This document shows positions 6,478 through 15,054 of a stretch of 24,700 bases of DNA, piece after piece. Where the stretch lies: IMG/VR virus record IMGVR_UViG_3300007539_000202, positions 1-24,700 of that record; one strand, given 5' to 3'. Each line of letters opens with the position of its first letter. Positions within the stretch are counted from its first letter, which is position 1. Position numbers and translations under genes: made by a program. The notes below the pieces were generated by a model. It was not told the origin of the DNA and made no database searches. It was given only the letters and a program-made list of their open reading frames with translations. This DNA is from a virus.

Positions 6478-7714
6478 AACAGGATTATCATATTTAAAAC
6501 CAAATACTACTACTACCCAATCACCAGTAGGTATATTTCCAGCTAGGGTAGAATTTGTTTTACTGGATAATGAAACGGATAAAACTAAATTTAAAAATCT
6601 AGGAGAATGGTCAGGTATTGGTTCAATTCTATTTTCCAGAATAAAAGAAAATAATAGAGGTCTTAATAATAAAACCGTAGCTAAACCTTTATTTTCAAAT
6701 CTTAAGAATTACCCCCTGATTAATGAATTAGTTTATATTATAGCTTTACCAAATGCTGATATTCAAATAGACCCAAATGATGTAAGTTTTTACTATTTTC
6801 AATCTGTCAACGTATGGAATAGTAGTCATCATAATGCCATACCTAATGCTCTATCTGATCTTTCTATTCCTGAATCCCAAACAATGGATTATCTTCAAGT
6901 AGAAGGAGGCACAGTAAGAAGAGTTACTGATGAAGGTACAGAAATAAATTTAGGTAATACATTCATAGAAAGACTTAGTGTAAAAAACACTCAAGCTTTT
7001 GAAGGGGATATAATACATGAAGGTAGGTGGGGTCAATCCTTAAGATTTGGTTCTACTGTTACTGATTCTAATATATTTAACCCATGGTCCATAGCAGGTA
7101 CGAATGGGGATCCTATTACTATTCTAAGGAATAATCAACATGATGATGGTAAAGATCCATGGATACCCCAGGTTGAAGATATTAATAAAGATGAAAGTAG
7201 CATTTATTTAACTTCTACCCAAAAAATCCCAATTGATGTTGCATCTAATAGATATAAATCATATGATAGTGGATTAGAACCTCAAGACCCTAAAACATAT
7301 TCTAATTCTCAAATTATATTAAATGCTGGTAGATTATTATTTAATGCTTATGACGATAGTATTTTATTAGCTTCTAATGATTCTATTAACTTAAATACCC
7401 AGGAATCAGTAAATATAGATGCTGTAGAGGGTCTATCTGTTTCCGTAGGAAATCAATCAGAAATATTATTAGGAAGTAATGATTTTTCAGTTATAGAACC
7501 TGTAATATTAGGTGATAAATTTTTAGCGGATATAGAAAACCTTGCTAATATACTAATATCACTTGGAAATAATTTTGAACTTAATCCTATGTTAACTTCA
7601 GAAGAAACAGCCAATGCAGATTTATTAACTATAGGGGGAGATATAAGAGATGCGGCACAGACTATATTAAATAATATAGAAAATTATAAATCTAAAGTAA
7701 CCTTTTCTAAATAA
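6464..7714 (+). CDS. gp5/gpV-like baseplate central spike protein
   Basis: Residues about 22-130 look like the OB-fold of phage spike proteins: GIFPARVEFVLLD, then KPLFSNLKNYPLINELVYII followed by ALP, and SFYYFQSVNVWNSSHHNAIP. Residues 170-222 include AFEGDIIHEGRWGQSLRFGS and DPITILRN, a beta-rich segment I recall from marine T4-like virion proteins. Residues 283-345 consist of short alternating strands (SQIILNAGRLLFNAYDDSIL, LLASNDSINLNTQESVNIDA), the pattern of the triple-stranded beta-helix spike in gp5 and gpV. The C-terminus is helical. The protein would trimerise as the membrane-piercing tip under the tail tube. I see no lysozyme domain, unlike T4 gp5. It overlaps its neighbours on both sides (14 bases; TAATG) and stands upstream of gp25 and gp6 as V stands before W and J in P2. 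The assignment rests on pattern and order. Confidence 0.6.
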   Translation: MARSRTGLSYLKPNTTTTQSPVGIFPARVEFVLLDNETDKTKFKNLGEWSGIGSILFSRIKENNRGLNNKTVAKPLFSNLKNYPLINELVYIIALPNADIQIDPNDVSFYYFQSVNVWNSSHHNAIPNALSDLSIPESQTMDYLQVEGGTVRRVTDEGTEINLGNTFIERLSVKNTQAFEGDIIHEGRWGQSLRFGSTVTDSNIFNPWSIAGTNGDPITILRNNQHDDGKDPWIPQVEDINKDESSIYLTSTQKIPIDVASNRYKSYDSGLEPQDPKTYSNSQIILNAGRLLFNAYDDSILLASNDSINLNTQESVNIDAVEGLSVSVGNQSEILLGSNDFSVIEPVILGDKFLADIENLANILISLGNNFELNPMLTSEETANADLLTIGGDIRDAAQTILNNIENYKSKVTFSK

Positions 7715-10308
7715 TGAGTTTTAAATCTCTTACAGCCAGACTTCTTAAATTAGCTAGGGATCAGGTATTTAAGCTTGATGATATAGCTATTAGACAAGGT
7801 ATTCAATGGGCAGATAATACTTTAGATGTTTTTGAAAGAAAAATCGAATCCAAAATAGGATTTGATATTCCAATACCATGGACATTAGAAGGACTATTTG
7901 CTAGTAAATTAATAGCTTTAAGTAATAAAGCTCAAGAAAAATTAGTTGAACGGTCTAAAGTTAAAGAAGATGAAAGGGAAGAACGAAAAGCCGAACGTAA
8001 TGAGTTAGAAACTTCCCGTAGTAGTAGACATACTCAGGCTTTAGCTGATATTAAAGCGGAATATAGAGCCGAACTCAAAAGAATAGATGAATTAACTAAT
8101 AGATCTACTTTTAGTACTATTATAAGATTTTTACCCCCACCTGATGTAACTACTATAGTAATATTGGGTCAACCCCGAACTGTAATAGAAGATATCAAAC
8201 CTTATACTAAAGAATTTGATGGTGATTTAAAAGATGCTATTGTAAACGGAGATTATAGAGAATTAATAGCTCAAGGTGCTGATCGCATTGATATAACTGC
8301 AATTGATGCAGGTTTTTTTTCTTTGGGACAGGGAAAAACAAAAAGAACTATAGTTGGTGATGATGGTGTTATAGATCCTGGAGATTATGGTTTTGAATTA
8401 GTAGAAGTTAAAGAAAATAAAAAAGGTTTAGATCGTGTCATATCCTTTGAAGAAGAAACAAGATTACGTAGAGCTGCTTTATATAAATATCAAGCTGGTT
8501 TAAGAGAAGAAAATAAAATATATGCCGCGGAAAGAGAACAATTTAGAAAAGAGGATAGACAAAAGAAAGAAGATGAAAGGAAACAAAAAAGAGAAAATAG
8601 AGGAAAAAGGGATAGAGAAAAAAGAGAAAAATTAACCCCCGAAGAAAGAGAACAAAGAAGGCAAGATAGAAAGGATGCAAGAAATACAGAAAGAGATGAT
8701 AGAAAGGATAGAAGAGATGATAATAAAGAGGAAAGAAAGGAAAAAAGAGATAATAAAAAGAAAGATAGGGATCAAAGAAAAAATGATAATAAACAAAGAA
8801 GAGATGATAATGAACGAAGAAGAAAAAATAATCGTAAATTATTAGATGATGCTAGAGAAGCTAGAGATCTTGAAGAAGCAGAATTTGATAGAGATCTAGA
8901 ACAAGCTATAGAAGAATTAGATTTTAGAGTTGAAATAGGTCAAATTACAGAAGCCCAGAAAAGAGAAATTTTAAGGGATATTAGAGAAGAAGAAAAAGTA
9001 GATGTAAATAACGCTAGGGATAAAATTAGAGAAGTTAAAGCGGGCAATAGACAATCCAATAAAGCTTTTAGAAATCAGAAAAAAGAACAAAAAAATAGAG
9101 GAGCTAGAAAAGATCGTGATCCCTTATTTGATACTTCTATGCTAAAAGATCCCGCATTTGTAAGATCCGTTTATGAACAAACTTATCAATTTTTACCTCA
9201 ACAAGATAAAGATGCATTAGCTATAACCTTAGCTGAATATCAAACTGTTCTTAATAAAACTGTTAAATCCCTAAGCATTATTCAGAGTTCTATTATTTCA
9301 GTACAAGGGATTTTGAACATTTTAAGTAAAACAGGGACAACATTAGGTGTAGTAAGTGATTCTGTAGAAACAGCTACTAGACTTATTACTACCTTAGCTA
9401 TACCTACGGGGGCACCTATAGGAGTAGGATTACCTTTAAATATTATAACTCAATTAGCCCAAACTTTAGATCAATTAATAACCCAATCTGAAAAAGTAAA
9501 TGGAGCTTCAGATTTAATAGCTGATGCAACTCCTCCTATAGCTCAAAAATTAGAGGGTACTCTACAAGTTGTAAATACTCTTTTAGATGTAATTACTATA
9601 ATATTTGATTTAGTAATCTTTATAAATTATATAGCACAATCGGGAGCAACTTCTTTAGAAGAAATTAGAAATGGATTAAGTCAAGAATTAAATAATGCAC
9701 TGGCACAATCAGGTGACTCAAGCAACATAGGACAAAATGTAAGTGAGGAAGAAGACTTATTGGCAAGATTAGCTCCTAATTCTAATGATCCATTATTTTA
9801 TAAAGGTTTTAGACTTACTTTACAATATGTAACTAATGATGGAGAACTTACCCAAACTAGAGTTTTAGGTGTAAATGAAACTAATGGGGTATCATTAGCT
9901 ACAGAACTTTCATTTACTAATTCCCCTGAGGTATTAGTTCAGGAAATGCAGTTCCAAATAGATAATTATAATTTGATTTTTGTAAATGATCCTAATATTT
10001 CTATTGAAGATCAGCTAGATACAATAGATTTAGAAAATTTAGAAGGATTCCAAACTATTATTCCTTCTACTGATATAGAAGATATAGAAGTTGATTTGCC
10101 AGGTTTACCCCCACGTTTTACTGCTAAACAAATTAGACAATTAAAACGTAAGGATAGAAGAAGTGATAGAAAAGAAAGAAGAGAAGCTAGACAAGCTGGA
10201 GAAATAACTAGAAGAGAAGCTCGTAAAGATAGAAAACAAGATAGAAAAGAAAGAAAACAACAATCTAAAAATAGAAGAAGAAATAGAATACGTAAAAAAG
10301 AAAGATAA
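7714..10308 (+). CDS. large basic coiled-coil structural protein beside the spike
   Basis: I do not recognise a family for this 864-residue protein. Residues 1-130 are helical, with a Lys/Glu-rich stretch. Residues 271-375 are an extreme run of Arg, Lys, Glu, Asp, Asn and Gln with almost no hydrophobic residues (for example RKEDRQKKEDERKQKRENRG), expected to be one long charged helix. Residues 513-590 and 618-643 are hydrophobic (LLDVITIIFDLVIFINYIAQ). Residues 690-790 look beta-rich, and residues 804-864 are again almost purely Arg/Lys/Glu/Asp. Length, long helices and hydrophobic patches would suit a tape-measure-like or tube-interior protein, but its position between spike and gp25 differs from the classic tape-measure site. 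It starts in a TAATG overlap with the spike gene. Confidence 0.7.
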   Translation: MSFKSLTARLLKLARDQVFKLDDIAIRQGIQWADNTLDVFERKIESKIGFDIPIPWTLEGLFASKLIALSNKAQEKLVERSKVKEDEREERKAERNELETSRSSRHTQALADIKAEYRAELKRIDELTNRSTFSTIIRFLPPPDVTTIVILGQPRTVIEDIKPYTKEFDGDLKDAIVNGDYRELIAQGADRIDITAIDAGFFSLGQGKTKRTIVGDDGVIDPGDYGFELVEVKENKKGLDRVISFEEETRLRRAALYKYQAGLREENKIYAAEREQFRKEDRQKKEDERKQKRENRGKRDREKREKLTPEEREQRRQDRKDARNTERDDRKDRRDDNKEERKEKRDNKKKDRDQRKNDNKQRRDDNERRRKNNRKLLDDAREARDLEEAEFDRDLEQAIEELDFRVEIGQITEAQKREILRDIREEEKVDVNNARDKIREVKAGNRQSNKAFRNQKKEQKNRGARKDRDPLFDTSMLKDPAFVRSVYEQTYQFLPQQDKDALAITLAEYQTVLNKTVKSLSIIQSSIISVQGILNILSKTGTTLGVVSDSVETATRLITTLAIPTGAPIGVGLPLNIITQLAQTLDQLITQSEKVNGASDLIADATPPIAQKLEGTLQVVNTLLDVITIIFDLVIFINYIAQSGATSLEEIRNGLSQELNNALAQSGDSSNIGQNVSEEEDLLARLAPNSNDPLFYKGFRLTLQYVTNDGELTQTRVLGVNETNGVSLATELSFTNSPEVLVQEMQFQIDNYNLIFVNDPNISIEDQLDTIDLENLEGFQTIIPSTDIEDIEVDLPGLPPRFTAKQIRQLKRKDRRSDRKERREARQAGEITRREARKDRKQDRKERKQQSKNRRRNRIRKKER
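8521..8850 (+). other. purine-rich strand tract encoding the charged helix
   Basis: For about 330 bases the + strand is made mostly of A and G (AGAAAAGAGGATAGACAAAA and similar), as a by-product of AGA, AAA, GAA, GAT and AAT codons. The final part of the same gene (10120-10300) shows a second, shorter tract. Within each tract many short imperfect repeats of AGAGATAA/AGAAAAGA type occur. Confidence 0.7.
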
Positions 10309-10326
10309 TAATTTTTAATATTGTAG

Positions 10327-10335
10327 TATTTATAA
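10327..10335 (+). promoter_or_regulatory. late promoter box TATTTATAA before the gp25-gp6 genes
   Basis: AGTATTTATAAC lies in the 38-base gap after the basic coiled-coil gene. The nine-base core ends 11 bases before the ATG at 10347. A leader of about five bases is predicted if transcription begins six bases after the box. Confidence 0.5.
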
Positions 10336-10346
10336 CAAATAATAAG

Positions 10347-10670
10347 ATGAAAGTAGAAAAACTAAAAGAAATAATTAAAGAAGCTACTAGAGAGGTTATA
10401 CATGAGGAGTTGAAAGAGATTTTATTAGAAGCTGTAAAGGGTAGATCTTCAACCCCCATTACAGAAAATAGAATCACGGCACAACCATCCGAAGGAGTAA
10501 AAAATAATTTAAGAAGTTCATACTTAGATATTTTAGGAGAAACAGCTCAAACTATGACTACTAATAACCTCCAGGGAACTTTTAGACCTCAACCAGGTAT
10601 AGATTCTGCTAATGGTACTTTACCCCCGGGGCAAGTATCTTTAGAACAAATTGGATCTTTTATAAAATAG
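10347..10670 (+). CDS. hypothetical protein, 107 aa, helical N-terminus
   Basis: The first 33 residues form an amphipathic, strongly charged helix (MKVEKLKEIIKEATREVIHE, then ELKEILLEAV). The rest is Pro/Gly/Ser/Thr-rich and probably extended, ending LPPGQVSLEQIGSFIK. I do not recognise the family. Small proteins opening with a K/E-rich I-I-K-E helix are frequent in marine T4-like phages in my recollection. It is the first gene after a late-type box and stands three bases before gp25, so a role in baseplate wedge assembly is plausible. No Shine-Dalgarno sequence precedes it. Confidence 0.65.
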   Translation: MKVEKLKEIIKEATREVIHEELKEILLEAVKGRSSTPITENRITAQPSEGVKNNLRSSYLDILGETAQTMTTNNLQGTFRPQPGIDSANGTLPPGQVSLEQIGSFIK

Positions 10671-10673
10671 AAT

Positions 10674-11078
10674 ATGGCTACTATAGTTCCAAAACAATCA
10701 CCCCTTGATATAAGCCAAAGGACAGGAATAGGATTTAGTTTTCCTATTAATGGTCCTGCTGTCTTTAATACTACTTACCAAACTAGGGATCAAATAAAGG
10801 CTAATTTACTTAATTATTTATTAACTAATCAAGGTGAAAGAGTATTTAATCCTGATTTTGGGGCAGATCTTAGAATTTTATTATTTGATTTTAACGGAGA
10901 TGCACAGCAAGGATTAAGAGATATTTTACAATCTAAAATTTCAGAATTATTTCCTACTGTTAAAATACAACAATACCAATTAAAAAGAGATGAGGATATT
11001 AATACTATCCAATTATCTATAGTTTATTCAATTCAGGATTTTGGAATATCGGATTCAATAGACATTAATTTAACATAA
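10674..11078 (+). CDS. gp25: baseplate wedge protein gp25 (gpW/gp25 family)
   Basis: At 134 residues the protein has nearly the length of T4 gp25 (132 aa). Family features are the N-terminal DISQRTGIGFSFPI segment (12-25), the helix IKANLLNYLLTNQGERVFNP (41-60) with the diagnostic GERVFNPDFGADLR (54-67), and the C-terminal strand-rich part ending DSIDINLT. gp25 joins the inner baseplate to the tail sheath and helps initiate sheath assembly, together with gp6 and gp53 in T4. Despite the family's historic lysozyme-like name no enzymatic role is implied. The stop overlaps the gp6 start (TAATG), and the pair corresponds to W-J of phage P2. Confidence 0.92.
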   Translation: MATIVPKQSPLDISQRTGIGFSFPINGPAVFNTTYQTRDQIKANLLNYLLTNQGERVFNPDFGADLRILLFDFNGDAQQGLRDILQSKISELFPTVKIQQYQLKRDEDINTIQLSIVYSIQDFGISDSIDINLT

Positions 11079-12943
11079 TGGCAGAATTAAAAAGAGACAT
11101 AAGATATATAAATAAAGATTTTAATAGTTTAAGAAATAGACTAATAGAGTATACTAAAACCTATTTCCCCAACACTTTTAATGATTTTTCTCCCTCTTCT
11201 ACGGGAATGTTATTTATGGAAATGGCAGCGTATGTAGGGGATGTATTATCTTTTTACATAGACAACCAAATTCAAGAAACTTATATTCAAAGAGCTAGAC
11301 AAACTAGTAATATCTTTAATTTAGCATATCTTTTAGGATATAGACCTAAGGTAACTACTGCTGCATCTGTGGATATAGATTTTTTCCAACAACTTCCTGC
11401 TAAAACAGTAAATGGAGTTAGAGTACCAGATTTTGATTATGCTTTAAATATACCAGCAAATACTGTTGTATCAAGTTTTATAGATTCGAATATAGAATTT
11501 ATTATAGAAGATAGTATTGATTTTACTGTTTCTTCCTCTTTAGATCCTACTGAAATTACTGTGTATCAAGTTTCTAATACCCAACCAGAATTTTTTCTAT
11601 TAAAGAAAACACGAAAAGCTATATCTTCTACTATTAATACTGTTAATTTTAGTTTTTCCTCTCCTGAAAAATTTGCTACTAGAACTATTAATAATAATAA
11701 TATTATAGGGATATTAGATATATTTGATAGTGATGGAAATGAATATTTTGAAGTTCCAAATTTAGCACAAGAATCAGTTTTTGATTCTATAAAAAATACC
11801 AACCCTAATGATCCTAATGTTTCTGCGGATAATACTACAAGCCATTTATTAAAATTAAAAAAAGTCCAAAGAAGATTTACTACTAGATTTTTAGATAGAG
11901 AAAACTTGCAAATAGAATTTGGAGCAGGTACTACAGCAGATAATGATGAAGAAATAGTTCCTAATCCTAATAATGTAGGTTTAGGATTACCTTTTCAACA
12001 AGATAAACTAACCACTGCATTTTCTCCTACTAATTTTGTATTCTCAGATACTTATGGGATAGCACCTTCTAATACTACATTAACAGTAAGATATTTAACA
12101 GGTGGAGGGGTAGGTGCTAATACTCCTGCTAATACCTTAACTAATTTAAATAAAGATGGAATAGTATTTAGAACTCCCACTTCTTTAAGTAATGTAGCTT
12201 TAGCTAATAATATTTTTAATTCATTAGCTACTAATAATAGATTAGCTGCCGATGGTGGATCAGATGGAGATACTATAGAAGAGGTAAGACAAAATGCTCT
12301 AGGTAATTTCCAAAACCAATTAAGAACTGTTACACCCCAAGATTATTTAATTAGAGCTCTTTCTATGCCTCCTAATTTTGGAACTATATCTAAAGCATAT
12401 GCCATACCAACTCAGATATCAAATCTTAACCCTGGGGAAACACCAACAGTATTAGATTTATATGTTTTATCCCAAGATAGCAATGGTCATTTAACTAATG
12501 CTTCTCTTGGTTTAAAAAAGAATCTAAGAACATACTTATCCGAATATAGAATGGCAGGAGATTCAGTTAGAATAAAAAATGCATTTATTATTAACATAGC
12601 GGTGGAATTTGATGTTGTTGCGAGACCTAATTTTAATAATGATCAAGTCTTAACTAATTGTGCAAGTTCTTTAAGATCATTTTTTAATCGGGATAATTTT
12701 GAAATAAATGAACCTATTTTAATTACTGATGTAAATACTTTACTATCTAATGTTAGTGGGGTCCAAACAGTTAAAAACATACGAATAACCAATGAATCAG
12801 GTGGAGATAGAGGTTATAGTGATTATTCCTATGACATAGAAGGAGCTACTATAGATCAAGTAGTTTACCCATCTTTAGATCCAATGATTTTTGAAGTGAA
12901 ATATCCTAATCAAGATATTAGAGGAAGAGTAGTACCATTATAA
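11078..12943 (+). CDS. gp6: baseplate wedge protein gp6 (gpJ family)
   Basis: The 621-residue protein (T4 gp6 is 660 aa) belongs to the gp6/gpJ baseplate family. The N-terminal segment DIRYINKDFNSLRNRLIEYT and the following TGMLFMEMAAYVGDVLSFYI (about 43-62) with RARQTSNIFNLAYLLGYRPK are typical. The GDTIEEVRQNALGNFQNQLR segment and RTVTPQDYLIRALSMP (about 404-432) form the conserved central gpJ motif, and the C-terminal third has the alternating strands and helices of the gp6 dimerisation region. gp6 dimers form the continuous inner ring that drives the baseplate shape change at infection. It is coupled to gp25 by TAATG and followed after 13 bases by the next gene. All expected parts are present; I see no truncation. 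Confidence 0.92.
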   Translation: MAELKRDIRYINKDFNSLRNRLIEYTKTYFPNTFNDFSPSSTGMLFMEMAAYVGDVLSFYIDNQIQETYIQRARQTSNIFNLAYLLGYRPKVTTAASVDIDFFQQLPAKTVNGVRVPDFDYALNIPANTVVSSFIDSNIEFIIEDSIDFTVSSSLDPTEITVYQVSNTQPEFFLLKKTRKAISSTINTVNFSFSSPEKFATRTINNNNIIGILDIFDSDGNEYFEVPNLAQESVFDSIKNTNPNDPNVSADNTTSHLLKLKKVQRRFTTRFLDRENLQIEFGAGTTADNDEEIVPNPNNVGLGLPFQQDKLTTAFSPTNFVFSDTYGIAPSNTTLTVRYLTGGGVGANTPANTLTNLNKDGIVFRTPTSLSNVALANNIFNSLATNNRLAADGGSDGDTIEEVRQNALGNFQNQLRTVTPQDYLIRALSMPPNFGTISKAYAIPTQISNLNPGETPTVLDLYVLSQDSNGHLTNASLGLKKNLRTYLSEYRMAGDSVRIKNAFIINIAVEFDVVARPNFNNDQVLTNCASSLRSFFNRDNFEINEPILITDVNTLLSNVSGVQTVKNIRITNESGGDRGYSDYSYDIEGATIDQVVYPSLDPMIFEVKYPNQDIRGRVVPL

Positions 12944-12956
12944 AATAATTATAACC

Positions 12957-13400
12957 ATGCCTATACCAGATACAGTACAATTAAGAACCTATATTCCCAT
13001 TTCTAATTATGATTCATCCCAATTACCTCAACCGGAACCTAATACAGGAAATTTTTTAGAAAATAGTTTCGATAAAACTAATTTAGATTTAGAAAATAGT
13101 GCTCCTGCTGGGGGTCCTATTAATGATCCAAATTCTAATTTTGTACATTATTATACACCTTCTAGACCTTATGTGGATACACCTCAAGGTGCAACTAGAG
13201 GAGAGGGAGCTTTACAAACCACCCCAGGGCAAACTAATCTGGATGTGGAAAATCCATTTCCTAATGGGGGGCCTATTAATGTACCCTATACTACTAGGAT
13301 AGGTAGTCAATTTGCTGGTTTCACCACTACTCACCCCCATACTCCACTAAATACCTATGCTGATTCATTTAACCCAATCCCCCCTGGAATATTAATATAA
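12957..13400 (+). CDS. Pro/Asn-rich protein with an internal duplication, 147 aa
   Basis: This low-complexity protein is rich in Pro, Asn, Thr and Gly with few helices predicted. It contains two copies of one unit: TNLDLENSAPAGGPINDP at 41-58 and TNLDVENPFPNGGPINVP at 93-110, 52 residues apart. The sequences between and after the repeats are also related in style (Tyr/Pro-rich: YTPSRPYVDTPQG). I recognise no family. Its place between gp6 and a DNRLRE-like protein, and the extended composition, suggest a peripheral linker in the baseplate or fibre network. Reading another frame in this stretch gives a hydrophobic 67-residue shadow at 13099-13302, which I do not accept. Confidence 0.7.
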   Translation: MPIPDTVQLRTYIPISNYDSSQLPQPEPNTGNFLENSFDKTNLDLENSAPAGGPINDPNSNFVHYYTPSRPYVDTPQGATRGEGALQTTPGQTNLDVENPFPNGGPINVPYTTRIGSQFAGFTTTHPHTPLNTYADSFNPIPPGILI

Positions 13401-13404
13401 TATT

Positions 13405-14556
13405 ATGGCTATTTATAAATTATTTCCTACTAAAGATGCTACTTTATATTCGGGATTTCCTAATATGAATACCGGGTTAGATTCTATAATTGAGACCACT
13501 ACAGATTTCTTTAGTACTAGAACGCAAGCAGAATCTGGAGAAATAGGGCCTAACCCTGAAGCTTCTAGATTTTTAGTACAATTTGATCTTAACGAAATTA
13601 ATAATGTAATTAATAATATAGCTAATGGAGTATCAACCACATCTTTTTTAAAAGTATATTCAGCTAATGCCAGGGGATTAACATCAGATACTACACTTTT
13701 AGTTAATGCTGTGGGTCAAAATTGGAATATGGGGTCAGGGATTTATCTTGCTGATCCTACAGTTAGAAATGGATGTAGTTGGAATGCAAGACTATCTGAA
13801 GGTAATGGGACTTGGGATACAGATAACCCTACCTCGGGGATAACAGGCTCCTATTCAGGTTCAGATAATCAAGGAGGAGGAGCATGGTACACAGCAAGTG
13901 CTATAACCCCACAAAACTCTCAATCTTTTGATTATTATAGCAGTCTTGATTTAAATGTGGATGTAACCCAAATTGTTAATAACTGGGGTTCTTCTTTATT
14001 TACTAATTATGGGTTTATAGTAAGACAAGAGGAATCCCAAGAATTTATTGATGATGTTAATTCTCGAACGGAATTAAAATTCTTTTCTAGAGATACTAAT
14101 ACAATTTATCCACCTCAACTAGAAATTAAATGGCATGATGCAATATGGAGTACAGGTTCTTCTACTAATGTTGAATTAACTACTAATGAAGCATTAATAT
14201 CTATACCAAATAATAAAAATGAATACTACCCAGAAGAAATAGCCAAATTTAGAATAAATGCTATAGAAAAATACCCAGTTAGAACATATTTAACTGCATC
14301 ATCTTATACTAATAACTTTTTCTTACCTTCTGCTTCTTCTTTATATGCCATTAAAGATAGTAAAACAAATGAGTACGTAATAGATTTTGATTCTCAATTT
14401 ACTAAAATAGGTGCAGATGAAGAATCTTCATTTTTTAAGGTTTATATGAATGGGTTGGAACCTGAAAGATATTATACTGTTTTAGTTCAAACTACTATAG
14501 ATGGTGAAACTAAAATATTTGATCAAGATTTAAATTTTAAAGTAATAGAAGGATGA
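13405..14556 (+). CDS. DNRLRE/CBM96-like beta-sandwich virion protein
   Basis: The N-terminal part (about 1-250) resembles the DNRLRE/CBM96 type of beta-sandwich: PTKDATLYSGFPNMNTGLDS at 8-27, RFLVQFDLNEIN at 55-66, a WNARLSEGNGTWDT stretch, and VDVTQIVNNWGSSLFTNYGF followed by IVRQEES. The conserved order (Asp-Ala-Thr at the start, N-x-G loop, FDL strand, W-rich centre, V-T-x-I-V-N-x-W) is what I rely on. Residues 256-383 look like one or two immunoglobulin-like domains (EEIAKFRINAIEKYPVRTYL; RYYTVLVQTTIDGETKIFDQ). Such domains bind carbohydrate or serve as spacers in surface proteins; here a baseplate-periphery or fibre role is inferred from position. Its stop overlaps the next start (ATGA). 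A TATTTATAA box at 13410-13418 is made by its own codons 3-5. Confidence 0.65.
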   Translation: MAIYKLFPTKDATLYSGFPNMNTGLDSIIETTTDFFSTRTQAESGEIGPNPEASRFLVQFDLNEINNVINNIANGVSTTSFLKVYSANARGLTSDTTLLVNAVGQNWNMGSGIYLADPTVRNGCSWNARLSEGNGTWDTDNPTSGITGSYSGSDNQGGGAWYTASAITPQNSQSFDYYSSLDLNVDVTQIVNNWGSSLFTNYGFIVRQEESQEFIDDVNSRTELKFFSRDTNTIYPPQLEIKWHDAIWSTGSSTNVELTTNEALISIPNNKNEYYPEEIAKFRINAIEKYPVRTYLTASSYTNNFFLPSASSLYAIKDSKTNEYVIDFDSQFTKIGADEESSFFKVYMNGLEPERYYTVLVQTTIDGETKIFDQDLNFKVIEG

Positions 14557-15038
14557 GTCAACAAAATGTAGGATTTACTAGACAAGTTTTTAATAAACAA
14601 CAATTCAATCAAACTGTTGATACTGAATTTTCTCAATTGGTAAGTGTCCCTGATGAAACTTTTTTTGATATAAATTTGGCTAATGTAGAAGATTTTTTTA
14701 CGTTGTACCAAAATTTCTTTTTAGATATACCAAAATTGGGAGATGTTAATTCACATGAATTTATTATTAAACAATCTACAGAATATGTAGGGTTTGAAGA
14801 ACAAAATGAAACTATACAAGCTTTACTTGATGAAATAACTGAGTTAAGAGAACAAAATTTGGAAATTAGAAGACAAAATTTAGATTTAGTACAACAGTTT
14901 TCTACTGGGGTGATAACAACAGATAGACAAGAATTAGCTACGGGGGCTAGTATAGCAGGAGTTAGGTCTACTTCCGCCATATCAAGTGGAGGAAATTTAA
15001 CTACTGGAGGAAGTAGTACTGGATATAGTGGGGGTTAA
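14553..15038 (+). CDS. coiled-coil baseplate-region protein, 161 aa
   Basis: The N-terminal half (residues 1-70) contains Phe-rich segments (ETFFDINLANVEDFFTLYQN, FFLDIPKLGD). Residues about 78-118 form a coiled coil (ETIQALLDEITELREQNLEI, RRQNLDLVQQF). Residues 136-161 are Gly/Ser/Thr-rich and flexible. I recognise no family, though its size and the pattern of globular head, coiled coil and flexible tail would suit a small adaptor between the wedge and a fibre. It overlaps the preceding gene by four bases (ATGA) and is followed after 16 bases by the giant gene. The AGAAGG immediately before its ATG is too close to serve as a Shine-Dalgarno site. Confidence 0.65.
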   Translation: MSQQNVGFTRQVFNKQQFNQTVDTEFSQLVSVPDETFFDINLANVEDFFTLYQNFFLDIPKLGDVNSHEFIIKQSTEYVGFEEQNETIQALLDEITELREQNLEIRRQNLDLVQQFSTGVITTDRQELATGASIAGVRSTSAISSGGNLTTGGSSTGYSGG

Positions 15039-15054
15039 TATTAAATAAATTATA

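Noticed and set aside
11566-11802. Minus-strand open frame within gp6, and similar ones at 5299, 10265, 13413, 14523, 14633, 16836, 19662, 21051 and 23288
   Set aside because: All oppose well-supported + strand genes, lack start signals and have no recognisable domain. They are expected by chance in AT-rich coding sequence with this codon use.
13099-13302. Hydrophobic 67-residue frame inside the Pro/Asn-rich gene
   Set aside because: It is wholly internal to a gene with a clear internal protein repeat. Its Leu/Ile content follows from the other frame's codons, and it has no start context of its own.
13410-13418. TATTTATAA copy just inside the DNRLRE-like gene
   Set aside because: It is formed by codons 3-5 (ATT TAT AAA) after the start codon; a promoter here would begin transcription inside the gene, so I count it as chance.
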